NCBI GenBank assembly: GCA_033791605.1
Contig: JASJGJ010000174.1
Location: 1-50,087, forward strand
Origin: Porticoccus sp033791605
GTDB taxonomy: Bacteria; Pseudomonadota; Gammaproteobacteria; Pseudomonadales; Porticoccaceae
Direction: 5' to 3'
DNA length: 50,087 bases
Under the pieces are notes generated by a model, which was not told the origin of the DNA, searched no databases, and saw only the letters and a program-made list of their open reading frames with translations. Shown in pieces: positions 7,651 through 17,146 of the stretch. Both the position numbers and the translations under genes were made by a program. Numbering within the stretch: position 1 is the stretch's first letter; the number at the start of each line of letters is the position of its first letter.

Positions 7651-10600
7651 ATGCCGGAGCGTATGGAGAAGACAACTTTAAAAAAAGTATATAACAAAAC
7701 TCATAGGATGAAGTTTAGGCATCAGTTAAGTCTGATTTTTGTGCTGGGTATTTTTGTTATGGCGCTTATTACGTCCATCGCTGTCAGTAATATCTCCAGT
7801 CAAATAGTCCGTGATAGAGAAATACAGCAGGGGCTTCAGGTTACACGTTCTCTGGCTAAACAGAGTGAGTTGGCTTTGCTCTATCAGAGTAAAGAGAGTG
7901 CTAAAGATCTCGTCGTTCGCGCATTAAATTTCCCAGGTGTAAAAACAGTGCTGATTGCCACGGAGACCGGGGCTGTACTTTATACCGGAGGAGAGGTGGC
8001 GAGTGGTATGCCTTTGTATCAGACCCCGTCAGAACAAATGGTCTATGAGGATAAAGATTATTGGGTGTTTTCTTCACCTGTGTACGCTGGTGCTTCTCAG
8101 GAAAATGTTTGGGGCGATCTTTCTGAGATAGATGCTGAACAACCGGAGCTTCTTGGGTACATCACGGTAAGGATGGGCAAGGATACCGTGATTCTGATGG
8201 AAAAAAGTATCCTGAACGGTAATTTAGTCATCTCTATGATAGTTGCCGTAATATTGCTTTTGTTATTGCTGGCAATATCACGTCGGCTCACTAATCCGCT
8301 TGAACGGCTTTCTGCCACCATGAAGCAAGCAGAGGAAGGTGATTCTATTATTCGTGCTGATGTTGGTGGCCCAGTAGATATTACTGATATGCAGCATGCC
8401 TTTAATTCCATGATGGAGGTGTTGGAGAATAGGCAGCGAGAATTAATGCATGCTATGTCTGCGGCCCTTGAATCAGCTCGAGTAAAAGGTGAGTTTGCGG
8501 CCAATGTAACCCATGAGCTTCGAACGCCGATGAATGCTGTTTTAGGTATGTTGGATTTGCTGATGAATATGGGTCTTACGCCTAAACAGCTGGAATATGT
8601 AGAAACAGCAAAATCATCAGGTGAGAGCTTATTAGAATTAATTGATGACATCCTTAATTTTTCTGAAATTGATGCGAGTAATACATCGATTGTTAAGGAG
8701 GATTGTTATGTTCAAGAATTACTCGATGATGTGATTAACCTTCTTTCAAATCAGGCTTTAAAAAAGAAACTAGATTTTGGTTATCTGCTCAGTGATGACG
8801 TTCCTCGTGTTATTGAATCCGATCCCTCGCGTTTACGTCAGGTCTTAATTAATCTTGTGGGAAACGCCATTAAGTTTACTGACATGGGTGAAGTCTCTAT
8901 TCGCATCGGTATTATGGAAGTTGATAACCCCTCAGACGAAGTTGTAGTTCGTTTTGAGGTGCGTGATTGCGGCATTGGTATCCCAGAAGATGACCAGCAA
9001 CGTATTTTTGAGGCATTCACACAGGCAGATTCTTCCAGTACAAAAGAATATGAAGGAACAGGGCTGGGGCTGGCCATTAGTAAACAAATTGTTACTTTGA
9101 TGGGGGGCGAAATATCTGTCTCGAGTGAGGTTGGTGCGGGCAGTTCTTTTTATTTTACGGTGCCGACACCAAAACGGAATATCTCGATTCCTAATGACAG
9201 TATGGATTCATCTTTGCTGGGAGTGAGTGCGGTATTAGTCGATGACAGTGAAATTGTGAGGCAATTTGGGGTCCAGCAACTGGAGCACTTGGGAGCTACC
9301 TGTTCGGTATTTGATGCGGGCATTAATGCATTGGGACATATTAGAGCTATGTCATCCGCAGATCATCACTTGAATATTTTAATCATAGATGACGAAATGC
9401 CAGGCTTGAAGGGCACAGATTTCCTTAAGATTACACGTGAAGAATCTGCACTTGAAAATACGTTGATTCTATTATTGAGCAACCCTTGGGTTGCAGAAAG
9501 TTATAATTCTGAACCGAATGTGATTCGTCTTAATAAACCTCTTCGATGTAAAGAGCTGAGGTCTGTTTTAGGTAAACATTTATTGAATTTAAGTGAGGAA
9601 GATAAACCAAAGCCTCCCTCTAAAACCATTGAGCAGCTTTATAGTCGACCCCGTAAAATTTTGGTGGTGGATGATAACCGCCCCAACCAGCAAGTCGCTA
9701 TTGGAATGTTGGAGAGAATGGGTTGTTCTTGCGAGCTGGCTTCTACAGGTAAAGAGGCCGTTGACGCTGTTATTCGTAATCGGTTCGATGCAGTACTTAT
9801 GGATTGTTACATGCCGGTAGTCAATGGCTACGATGCAACTAGTCAGATAAGAATGTATGAATCAGGAGGCGATGCAGAGAGTACAGAAAGTAATGTACCG
9901 ATTATAGCCATGACGGCGAACAACACTCAGGTAGAAGTAGATCGTTGTATGAGTGCCGGTATGGATGATTTTTTGTCAAAGCCCCTGCGTATTGATGAAT
10001 TGACAAAAGCTTTACTTAAGTGGGTACCAAGAGACCTGCCTTCTCAGGAGTATGATTTCGATCTCAGTGCTGAGGAAAATGATACCCAAATGTCTGTCGT
10101 TGATATAACAGGCGCTAACTATGACCCTCTTGTTATGCAGGAGCTAAAAAATAATGTTGGTGAAGTGGTCATCCCAATGATTGAAGCATTTGTTGAGGAT
10201 ACGCCGGTTTATTTGGAGTCATTAAAAAACGCGATTGCTGACGGTGATGCAAAGCAAACACGGGAATTGGCTCATACGGTAAAAGGTAGCGCATCAAATT
10301 TTGGTGCAAGACAGGTGGTAGAGTTTTCAAGGTTGATTGAAGATAAGGGTGCACAAGAGGATCTCACGGGTGCCTATAAACTACATGAACAACTTTTATC
10401 GGCTTATACGCGACTTAGGAAGAGCTTGGAAGAATATGTTATTAGCCAAGATACCAGTGCTAATGCGGATAAAAAGGAGCGACAGGGCGGCCATCGTCTT
10501 TTGATCGTTGATGATGATCGCTCTATGCGGCTTGCATTAAAAAATGTCTTTAAATCTGAAGAGTATGAGATTGAGGAGGCTGGTAATGGTATGCAGGCTG

Positions 10601-12168
10601 TTTCTATGTGTCAGCGGAATATGCCTGACTTAGTGCTAATGGATGCCATGATGCCTGAGGTCGATGGCTTTACAGCTTGTGAACGCATTCGTTCGCTTCC
10701 TGGAGGAAAAGATACGCCTGTATTAATGATTACGGCACTGGAAAATGAAGACTCAATCGTTAAGGCTTTTGCTTCGGGTGCAACTGACTTCATTCCAAAA
10801 CCCATTCATTTTGCCGTTTTAAAACAACGTGTATCTCGACTTATTCAAGCTAATAAAGTTGAACAGCATGTTAAAAAATTGGCATATCATGATCCTCTGA
10901 CTGGGCTACCTAATCGAACAAACTTAATGCAGAAGATGAGGGTGATGATTAATCGCGCTCAAATTGAAGACAAAAAAATCGCCATCTTATTTTTGGACTT
11001 GGATCGCTTTAAGCTAATTAATGATACCTTGGGCCATGATGCGGGTGATCTTCTACTTAAGGCTGTTTCCGAAAGAATAGGGCGGTGTGTTAGAAATCAG
11101 GACTTTGTTGCCCGATTAGGTGGCGATGAGTTTACAATTATTTTGGAGGGTGTGGCTGGTAAAGAAGTAGTGTCAAAAATTGCTGCTAAAATCTGCGATA
11201 CCCTAAGTCAGCCCTTTGCTTTCCTTCAGCAAAAAATGTTTGTGACTACCAGTATTGGTGTTTCCATGTTTCCTGATGATGGAACAGACATTAGTACCCT
11301 GATGAAGCATGCCGATTCTGCGATGTTTCGAGCTAAAGAAAATCGTAATGATTACTGTTTCTATGTTCAGGGTATGGAGGATGAAATTGCTCGTCGCATG
11401 GAATTGGAAAGGGAGCTTCGTCAAGCCGTTGGGGCAAATGAATTAGTATTATTTTATCAGCCACAAATTGACCTAAGTAATGGGAAAGTTATGGGCGCAG
11501 AGGCTTTGATTCGATGGAATCACCCAGTACATGGCTTAGTACCTCCTGACACCTTTATTCCGTTAGCTGAGGAGTCGGGGCTGATTAACCAGATTAGTGA
11601 TTGGGTGCTTGAGGATGCATGCCGTCAGTTGAAAGTTTGGAATGATGCTGGGCACAAGTTAAAAGTGGCTGTAAATATGTCGACTAAAGATATTCAGTCG
11701 GAAGGCTTTAATGAAAAATTGCAGGGTATGATTGATAAGTACGATATACCACCTAACACGCTTGAGCTGGAAATCACAGAAAGCACTCTGATGGAAAATC
11801 CTGAAGAGCTTGAAGGAAAGCTCAATGCTATGAGAAGTATGGGGCTTACTTTGGCCATTGATGATTTTGGCAGTGGATTTTCATCATTAAACTATCTTAA
11901 ACGTTTACCTGTCGATATTCTGAAAATTGACAGAATGTTTATTCGAGATTTGGATACTGATGAGAATGATCTGGCGATTGTGACTGGTGTCGTTGCTTTG
12001 GCTACGAGTATGGGGCTTGAAACAGTTGCGGAGGGCGTAGAAACTCTAGAGCAATATCGCCTCCTTCAAAAGCTGGGTTGTGATACCTGTCAGGGTTACT
12101 ACTTTAGTAAGCCCTTGCCTGTGCCAGACTTTGAATCGAAGTTTCTAACACAGGAAGCATTCGCCTAA
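7651..12168 (+). CDS. Giant hybrid histidine kinase: HAMP-HisKA-HATPase-REC-REC-HPt-REC-GGDEF-EAL
   Basis: The 1505-residue inner-membrane protein has TM1 at about 25-46, a periplasmic sensor, TM2 at about 190-209 and HAMP to about 262. Phospho-His288 lies in NVTHELRTP, and an ATPase domain follows to about 510 (GTGLGLAIS). The first receiver is unusual and has acceptor D580 (DDEMPG). The second has D718, the HPt domain has H875 (AHTVKGSASNFG), and the third receiver has D998. GGDEF is intact at 1157-1161 with an RNQD inhibitory site at 1148-1151. The EAL domain (from 1284) keeps EALIRW, EITES, IDDFGSGFSSL and AEGVE. A BarA/GacS-like phosphorelay is thus joined in one chain to c-di-GMP synthesis and breakdown. 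The upstream binding protein is the likely input. All domains look intact. Confidence 0.92.
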   Translation: MPERMEKTTLKKVYNKTHRMKFRHQLSLIFVLGIFVMALITSIAVSNISSQIVRDREIQQGLQVTRSLAKQSELALLYQSKESAKDLVVRALNFPGVKTVLIATETGAVLYTGGEVASGMPLYQTPSEQMVYEDKDYWVFSSPVYAGASQENVWGDLSEIDAEQPELLGYITVRMGKDTVILMEKSILNGNLVISMIVAVILLLLLLAISRRLTNPLERLSATMKQAEEGDSIIRADVGGPVDITDMQHAFNSMMEVLENRQRELMHAMSAALESARVKGEFAANVTHELRTPMNAVLGMLDLLMNMGLTPKQLEYVETAKSSGESLLELIDDILNFSEIDASNTSIVKEDCYVQELLDDVINLLSNQALKKKLDFGYLLSDDVPRVIESDPSRLRQVLINLVGNAIKFTDMGEVSIRIGIMEVDNPSDEVVVRFEVRDCGIGIPEDDQQRIFEAFTQADSSSTKEYEGTGLGLAISKQIVTLMGGEISVSSEVGAGSSFYFTVPTPKRNISIPNDSMDSSLLGVSAVLVDDSEIVRQFGVQQLEHLGATCSVFDAGINALGHIRAMSSADHHLNILIIDDEMPGLKGTDFLKITREESALENTLILLLSNPWVAESYNSEPNVIRLNKPLRCKELRSVLGKHLLNLSEEDKPKPPSKTIEQLYSRPRKILVVDDNRPNQQVAIGMLERMGCSCELASTGKEAVDAVIRNRFDAVLMDCYMPVVNGYDATSQIRMYESGGDAESTESNVPIIAMTANNTQVEVDRCMSAGMDDFLSKPLRIDELTKALLKWVPRDLPSQEYDFDLSAEENDTQMSVVDITGANYDPLVMQELKNNVGEVVIPMIEAFVEDTPVYLESLKNAIADGDAKQTRELAHTVKGSASNFGARQVVEFSRLIEDKGAQEDLTGAYKLHEQLLSAYTRLRKSLEEYVISQDTSANADKKERQGGHRLLIVDDDRSMRLALKNVFKSEEYEIEEAGNGMQAVSMCQRNMPDLVLMDAMMPEVDGFTACERIRSLPGGKDTPVLMITALENEDSIVKAFASGATDFIPKPIHFAVLKQRVSRLIQANKVEQHVKKLAYHDPLTGLPNRTNLMQKMRVMINRAQIEDKKIAILFLDLDRFKLINDTLGHDAGDLLLKAVSERIGRCVRNQDFVARLGGDEFTIILEGVAGKEVVSKIAAKICDTLSQPFAFLQQKMFVTTSIGVSMFPDDGTDISTLMKHADSAMFRAKENRNDYCFYVQGMEDEIARRMELERELRQAVGANELVLFYQPQIDLSNGKVMGAEALIRWNHPVHGLVPPDTFIPLAEESGLINQISDWVLEDACRQLKVWNDAGHKLKVAVNMSTKDIQSEGFNEKLQGMIDKYDIPPNTLELEITESTLMENPEELEGKLNAMRSMGLTLAIDDFGSGFSSLNYLKRLPVDILKIDRMFIRDLDTDENDLAIVTGVVALATSMGLETVAEGVETLEQYRLLQKLGCDTCQGYYFSKPLPVPDFESKFLTQEAFA

Positions 12169-12233
12169 ATTTTTCTCCTGCCCCTTGGTTCATCTGTGTG
12201 ATAATCCTGCTTTCGGATCAGTGAACTATTATT

Positions 12234-12857
12234 ATGAGTCAATTTTTTTCTATACACCCTGATAACCCCCAGCAGAGATTGGTGCGCCAAGCTGCCGAGA
12301 TTGTGCGTAAGGGAGGGGTCATTGTTTATCCAACAGATTCTGCTTATGCGCTGGGTTGTCATGTGGGTGACAAAAAGGCATTGGATAAAATTCGTCAAAT
12401 CAGACAGTTGGATAAAAATCACAACTTTACACTGATGTGTCGTGATCTCTCAGAGCTATCAGTGTATGCGAAAGTTGATAATCAATTGTATCGTTCGCTC
12501 AAGGCTCATACACCTGGGCCGTATACATTTATTCTGGAAGCAACGTCTGAAGTGCCTCGTAGATTAATGCACCCAAAACGGAAAACTATTGGTCTGAGGG
12601 TGCCGGAAAACCCCATCGCTTTGGCACTGTTGGAAGACTTGGGTGAACCTATTATGAGCGTCACTCTTATCATGCCAGGAGATGAGTATCCCTTGACGGA
12701 TCCTTATGATATTCGTGACATGCTCGAACACCACGTAGATTTGATTGTGGAGGGTGGCTACTGCGGGCTGGAGCCTACCACAGTCGTTGACCTCAGTGGT
12801 GAGTCCCCAGTGATTGTTCGTCAGGGCATGGGGCAGTTTGAAGATTTTTTAGCCTAA
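12234..12857 (+). CDS. yciO: YciO-type threonylcarbamoyl-AMP synthase family protein
   Basis: The 207-residue protein belongs to the Sua5/YciO/YrdC family (GGVIVYPTDSAYALGC, PGPYTFILEAT, RKTIGLRVPE), which makes threonylcarbamoyl-AMP for t6A37 tRNA modification. The length and the sequence around KRKTIGLRVP fit the YciO branch, whose in vivo contribution is less certain than that of TsaC/Sua5. It precedes scpA-scpB-rluB, a widespread gammaproteobacterial order. A leader of 65 bases separates it from the kinase gene; no obvious terminator is seen between them. Confidence 0.85.
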   Translation: MSQFFSIHPDNPQQRLVRQAAEIVRKGGVIVYPTDSAYALGCHVGDKKALDKIRQIRQLDKNHNFTLMCRDLSELSVYAKVDNQLYRSLKAHTPGPYTFILEATSEVPRRLMHPKRKTIGLRVPENPIALALLEDLGEPIMSVTLIMPGDEYPLTDPYDIRDMLEHHVDLIVEGGYCGLEPTTVVDLSGESPVIVRQGMGQFEDFLA

Positions 12858-12944
12858 GCTACTCCGTTTTGCTATCTCGCTAGCTGAAAGGGTGAATCCC
12901 AGTATAATGTCTCACTTAGTTCTATTACCGTTAACTGATAACCT

Positions 12945-13793
12945 ATGTCTATAGAAGGCGTGTCCGATTTATCTGAAAATGCTCTTGGCACAACAGCCAG
13001 TGGCAACCCCCAGCCGATGCAAGAAGAGATGCCTTTTGCTGTCGTTATGGGGAAGCAGATTACAGCACTTCCCAAGGACTTATATATTCCTCCAGAAGCT
13101 TTGGAAGTCTTTTTAGAGGCATTTGAAGGGCCTCTGGATCTGTTGCTGTATATGATTAAGCGACAAAATTTAAATATTCTAGAAATTAATGTGGCTGAGA
13201 TTACCCGTCAATACATGGGTTATATCGATATGATGAAAGCCATGCAGTTTGAGCTGGCTGCGGAGTATCTGTTGATGGCTGCGATGCTGGCAGAAATTAA
13301 ATCCAGAATGTTATTGCCCAGGCAGGCGGTAGAAGAAGATGAAGAAGACCCGCGGGCAGAATTGATTCGCCGGTTACAGGAATATGAGCGTTTCAAAAAA
13401 GCTGCTGAAGATATAGATGAGCTGCCTCGCCTTGGTCGCGATGTTTTTGTGGCAACGGCCAAGGAGCCAGATCGTCACAAAGAGCGTCCGCAGCCAGATG
13501 TTTCTCTACAAGAAGTACTGGTGGCGCTATCTGATGTGTTGCACCGTGCAGATATGTTTGAAAGCCATAAGGTGGAGATGGAGCGTCTTTCGACCCGAGA
13601 GAGAATGTCGCAAATTTTAAATGTACTCTCAGGTAAGCAGTTTGTGCCCTTTGTCAGCTTATTTAAGTTGAGTGAGGGTAGAATTGGTGTCGTTGTTACA
13701 TTTTTGGCCATTATGGAGCTAATTAAAGAATCTCTGGTAGAAATTGTTCAGAGTGAAGCCTATGGCCCCATCCATGTTAAGGCGCAATCTTAG
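12945..13793 (+). CDS. scpA: Segregation and condensation protein A (kleisin ScpA)
   Basis: The 282-residue protein contains the kleisin signature FEGPLDLLLYMIKRQNLNI and the region AAEYLLMAAMLAEIKSRMLLP. The first 50 or so residues are a poorly conserved extension common in Pseudomonas-type ScpA. ScpA bridges Smc heads with ScpB in chromosome condensation and segregation. The Smc gene is not in the window. It lies 22 bases upstream of scpB. Confidence 0.92.
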   Translation: MSIEGVSDLSENALGTTASGNPQPMQEEMPFAVVMGKQITALPKDLYIPPEALEVFLEAFEGPLDLLLYMIKRQNLNILEINVAEITRQYMGYIDMMKAMQFELAAEYLLMAAMLAEIKSRMLLPRQAVEEDEEDPRAELIRRLQEYERFKKAAEDIDELPRLGRDVFVATAKEPDRHKERPQPDVSLQEVLVALSDVLHRADMFESHKVEMERLSTRERMSQILNVLSGKQFVPFVSLFKLSEGRIGVVVTFLAIMELIKESLVEIVQSEAYGPIHVKAQS

Positions 13794-13815
13794 AGTGCTG
13801 GTTTAGGTTAAAAGA

Positions 13816-14745
13816 ATGGAAAGTAATCAACTCAAAATGATTATAGAAGGTGCTCTCCTCGCTGCAGGTCGCTCTCTGGATATAAATCAGCTAGAAAGGC
13901 TGTTTGATGAGGACTTGTTTGGGAAAAATGGGGTGGTCAATGGTGGTCTTAAAAAAGATCAGTCTGGAAAAGAGGCGGGTGAAAGTGAGACGTCTCATGG
14001 AGAGCCGCGTCCCCCTCGCGACCAGATTCAAGCTGCTCTTGAAGATATTGCGTCGGATTGTAAAGGGCGAGCTTTTGAGCTGAAGAAGACGGGCAGTGGG
14101 TATCGTTTTCAGGTGCGAAATGAATTCTCAGAATGGATTAACCGGCTTTGGGAAGAAAAGCCTAAAAAGTATTCTAGAGCGCTGTTGGAAACATTGGCGC
14201 TAATTGCTTATCGGCAACCGATAACACGTGGTGACATAGAAGAAATTCGCGGGGTCTCTGTTAGTTCAGAGACCGTCAAAACCCTACTTGAGCGTGATTG
14301 GGTCAGAGTGGTGGGACACAGAGATGTGCCTGGGCGGCCGGCGCTGTATGCTACAACAAAACAATTTTTGGATTATTTTAGTCTCAAGAACTTGGAAGAC
14401 CTTCCCGCGCTCAATGATATTAAAGACATTGAAGAAATTAATCCCGAGCTTGCTCTCGAGGTGGCTCAACAAATGGTAGCTACTGCCGGGGTAGCTGCTG
14501 ATGAAGAAATTTCATCAGCAGAAATACATTTGAATGATGACTCAGGTGATTTAGTCGAACTGCCGGTGGTAGTTCCCGGGCTTTTTCAGACAGAAAATTC
14601 TGCGAAAGAGCACTTCGAGGAAGAACACTCTCGGCTAGAAGAGTCACCGTTAGCATCGTCCCAATCAGATGATGCTCAGCAAGAACCTTCTCAGCCACAA
14701 GATGGTACACATAATCAAATGATCCAAGATCATCCAGAGACCTAA
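13816..14745 (+). CDS. scpB: Segregation and condensation protein B (ScpB)
   Basis: The 309-residue protein carries the two winged-helix domains of ScpB (LLETLALIAYRQPITRGDIEEIRG; GHRDVPGRPALYATTKQFLDYF) and a long acidic, low-complexity tail from about residue 215. A charged, probably disordered insert occupies about residues 35-70. ScpB dimers bind the kleisin ScpA in the Smc complex. The insert and tail make it longer than the minimal family members but look like normal lineage-specific growth. Confidence 0.92.
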   Translation: MESNQLKMIIEGALLAAGRSLDINQLERLFDEDLFGKNGVVNGGLKKDQSGKEAGESETSHGEPRPPRDQIQAALEDIASDCKGRAFELKKTGSGYRFQVRNEFSEWINRLWEEKPKKYSRALLETLALIAYRQPITRGDIEEIRGVSVSSETVKTLLERDWVRVVGHRDVPGRPALYATTKQFLDYFSLKNLEDLPALNDIKDIEEINPELALEVAQQMVATAGVAADEEISSAEIHLNDDSGDLVELPVVVPGLFQTENSAKEHFEEEHSRLEESPLASSQSDDAQQEPSQPQDGTHNQMIQDHPET

Positions 14746-14752
14746 AAAACTG

Positions 14753-15580
14753 ATGTCAGAGAAATTACAAAAAATATTAGCAGCGGCAGGTTATGGCTCG
14801 CGTAGGGAGCTGGAGCGATGGATAAGTGATGGTCGTGTCAGTATCAATGGCAAGGTAGCAAAACTTGGGGATAGGGCTTCATCTGAAGATACGCTTTTGG
14901 TTGATGGTAAGCGTGTTCGTCTGCCTGCCCAGCAGCGCCTCAGAGTTATCTTGTACAACAAGCCGGAAGGGGAGGTTTGTACTCGGTCTGACCCGGAGGG
15001 TCGTAAAACCGTTTTTGACAGCCTGCCAAACTTCAAAGGTGAGCGTTGGATTACTGTGGGTCGGTTGGATATTGGCACAACAGGATTGTTACTGTTTACC
15101 AATAATGGCGATTTGGCCAATAAATTAATGCATCCCTCTTCTGAAATTGATCGTGAGTATTTGGTGCGTATACATGGCGCCGTTGATGACGATATGTTGC
15201 AGCGGCTGCGTGAAGGTGTATTGCTTGATGATGGGATGGCTAAATTCAGTGATATTGTCCCAGGAGAGCGAGTGGGCACTAACGGATGGTACACCGTCGC
15301 ATTGATGGAAGGGCGAAACCGTGAAGTTAGGCGTTTATGGGAATCGCAGAATGTTGAGGTAAACCGTCTAAAGCGAGTACGTTTTGGACCGATTTTTTTA
15401 CCTTCTTATACTCGCTGTGGCCAGTGGATCGAGTTGGATGAAAAGCCGCTAAATGATTTGTTGGCGGCAGTAAAAATGTCTGTGCCCCGAAGTAAAAAAA
15501 TGTTGCCACCAAATGACCAGCAGCGAAGAGATCGCCAGTTAAAACGGCTGCGTTCCGGTGGTTCAAAAGAGAGAAAATAA
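14753..15580 (+). CDS. rluB: 23S rRNA pseudouridine(2605) synthase RluB
   Basis: The 275-residue protein has an N-terminal S4 RNA-binding domain (EKLQKILAAAGYGSRREL) and the RsuA/RluB catalytic domain with the active-site aspartate in GRLDIGTTGLLLFTNNGDLA. A basic tail (PRSKKMLPPNDQQRRDRQ) is typical of RluB. It modifies U2605 of 23S rRNA. The gene is the last of the yciO-scpA-scpB-rluB group and converges with yciK. The 56-base gap holds only a weak GCTCC/GGAGC hairpin. Confidence 0.9.
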   Translation: MSEKLQKILAAAGYGSRRELERWISDGRVSINGKVAKLGDRASSEDTLLVDGKRVRLPAQQRLRVILYNKPEGEVCTRSDPEGRKTVFDSLPNFKGERWITVGRLDIGTTGLLLFTNNGDLANKLMHPSSEIDREYLVRIHGAVDDDMLQRLREGVLLDDGMAKFSDIVPGERVGTNGWYTVALMEGRNREVRRLWESQNVEVNRLKRVRFGPIFLPSYTRCGQWIELDEKPLNDLLAAVKMSVPRSKKMLPPNDQQRRDRQLKRLRSGGSKERK

Positions 15581-15636
15581 CGTTCCTTGTGTCCCAGCTC
15601 CCGGTGATTTTAGGAGCGAGTACATCTGGGCGGGTT

Positions 15637-16383
15637 TTACTGCGCATCCAGAGATTTTCCGGTCACGCCTTGGCTGTCATCACCTATTAGGTAAAGGTAG
15701 AGGGGCATAATGTCCTCAGGGGTTTTTATTGTTACGGGATTCTCGGCAGGAAAAGCTGCTGCACGCATACGTGTTCGTGTGGCGCCAGGGTTAAGGCAGT
15801 TAACACGAATATTACTTGTCCCTTCCAGTTCGTTGGCTAATACCTGTGCAAGACCTTCAGTAGCAAATTTTGATACAGCATATGCGCCCCAATAGGGTTT
15901 GCCGACCCGACCGACACCTGAAGTGGTAAAAACTAGGGAAGCACTCTCTGATTTTTCTAGTAGTGGCAGTAAAGCCTTGGTCATCATAAATTCAGCCGTC
16001 ACATTCACTTGCATGACTTTTTGCCAAGAGCTGAGTTGGTAGTTGGCTATGGGTGTTCTTTGGCCCAGCTCTCCAGCATTATGAAGCAGCCCGTCAATAT
16101 GACCGAAAGTCTCTTCAAGTCGGTCGTGCATGTCCTGATAATCTTTTTCTGCTGCCCCCTCTAAACAAATGGGATAGATGGCGGGTTGAGAGCCTCCCGC
16201 AGCTTCAATGGCATCATAAACCTGTTCTAGTTTGGATACTGTGCGGCCAATCAACACCACTGTTGCGCCATAGGATGCAAAAGTTTTTGCAGCAACGGCA
16301 CCAATGCCATCACTAGCCCCGGTGATGGCAATAATTTTTCCTTTTAAAAGGTCTTCAGGGGCACTGTAGTGCTTTGGGTCCAT
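15637..16383 (-). CDS. yciK: YciK family short-chain oxidoreductase
   Basis: The 248-residue protein has the Rossmann motif GASDGIGAVAA (residues 21-31) and the catalytic YAVSK with the upstream serine (TTSGVGRVGKPYWGAYAVSK). It matches YciK, a short-chain dehydrogenase of unknown substrate found beside mupP and ubiG in Pseudomonas-like genomes. It is the last gene of the leftward mtaD-ubiG-mupP-yciK run. Confidence 0.87.
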   Translation of the reverse strand: MDPKHYSAPEDLLKGKIIAITGASDGIGAVAAKTFASYGATVVLIGRTVSKLEQVYDAIEAAGGSQPAIYPICLEGAAEKDYQDMHDRLEETFGHIDGLLHNAGELGQRTPIANYQLSSWQKVMQVNVTAEFMMTKALLPLLEKSESASLVFTTSGVGRVGKPYWGAYAVSKFATEGLAQVLANELEGTSNIRVNCLNPGATRTRMRAAAFPAENPVTIKTPEDIMPLYLYLIGDDSQGVTGKSLDAQ

Positions 16384-16428
16384 GGCAATTTATTCTCTTT
16401 GTGCGTTGTGTTTTCTTTAGCTGTTGTC

Positions 16429-17121
16429 TCAGGGGCGAAGTATTAAGTTCTGCAGCTCTGTGGCGCAGTTAACTATGTGATGTGCCCCCCATGTTAAGGG
16501 GTCTTCATCTTTACCAATATAGCCATAACCAGCGGCAATAGTGGTTGTGCCTGCACTGAGGCCTGCTTCGATATCCCGTAGGTGGTCGCCTATATACACT
16601 GTGTTTTTTGGTTCGACCCCTAGTTGGTTGCACGCTAAAATAATTGATTCTGGGTCAGGTTTGGTTTTGCTGACATGATCTGGGCATATGATGGTTTTAG
16701 GAGTGGTAGAGAACGGCAGTTGATCCAGTATAGCCAACGTGTAAAGTTCTGGTTTGTTGGTCACGATACCCCAAGGTATGTCATGACGTTTTAAGGTCAA
16801 CAGTAGTTCGCTGATACCAAGAAATGGATGTGTTTTGTCGGCCAGGCAGTCCCGATAAAACGAAAGTAGCTCCTGGCGGGTTGACTCGAAATCCTGATGG
16901 GTTTCGCTTATGTCAAAGACGTTGCGAATAATGCCGGCTGATCCATGTGAAACAAGTTGACGAATACTGTCTTCAGCAAGTAAGGGTAGTGCTCTTTTAG
17001 CGAGGAGCTGATTGGTGGCAGTTAAAAAGTCAGGGGCGGTATCAAGCAGTGTGCCGTCGAGGTCAAATAATACGGCTTGGAAAAGTGCTTTACTATCGGG
17101 AGTTGTTGCGGATGACATCAT
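16429..17121 (-). CDS. mupP: HAD phosphatase, MupP/Gph-like
   Basis: The 230-residue haloacid dehalogenase has motif I LFDLDGTLLDTAPDF, motif II VTNKPE and motif III/IV KTKPDPES...YIGDHLRDIEAG. In Pseudomonas the gene in this position, between ubiG and yciK, is MupP, the N-acetylmuramic acid 6-phosphate phosphatase of the peptidoglycan-recycling shortcut to UDP-MurNAc. Sequence alone cannot separate it cleanly from phosphoglycolate phosphatase, so the name depends on gene order. Confidence 0.78.
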   Translation of the reverse strand: MMSSATTPDSKALFQAVLFDLDGTLLDTAPDFLTATNQLLAKRALPLLAEDSIRQLVSHGSAGIIRNVFDISETHQDFESTRQELLSFYRDCLADKTHPFLGISELLLTLKRHDIPWGIVTNKPELYTLAILDQLPFSTTPKTIICPDHVSKTKPDPESIILACNQLGVEPKNTVYIGDHLRDIEAGLSAGTTTIAAGYGYIGKDEDPLTWGAHHIVNCATELQNLILRP

Positions 17122-17146
17122 TGTTCTCAGGTAAATTTACGTGCTC

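Noticed and set aside
8097..8651. 184-codon minus-strand frame opposite the kinase gene
   Set aside because: Composition mirrors the kinase reading frame; serine/arginine-rich, no domain, no ribosome binding site.
14791..15294. 167-codon minus-strand frame in rluB
   Set aside because: Antisense shadow of a highly conserved gene; low-complexity serine-rich product.
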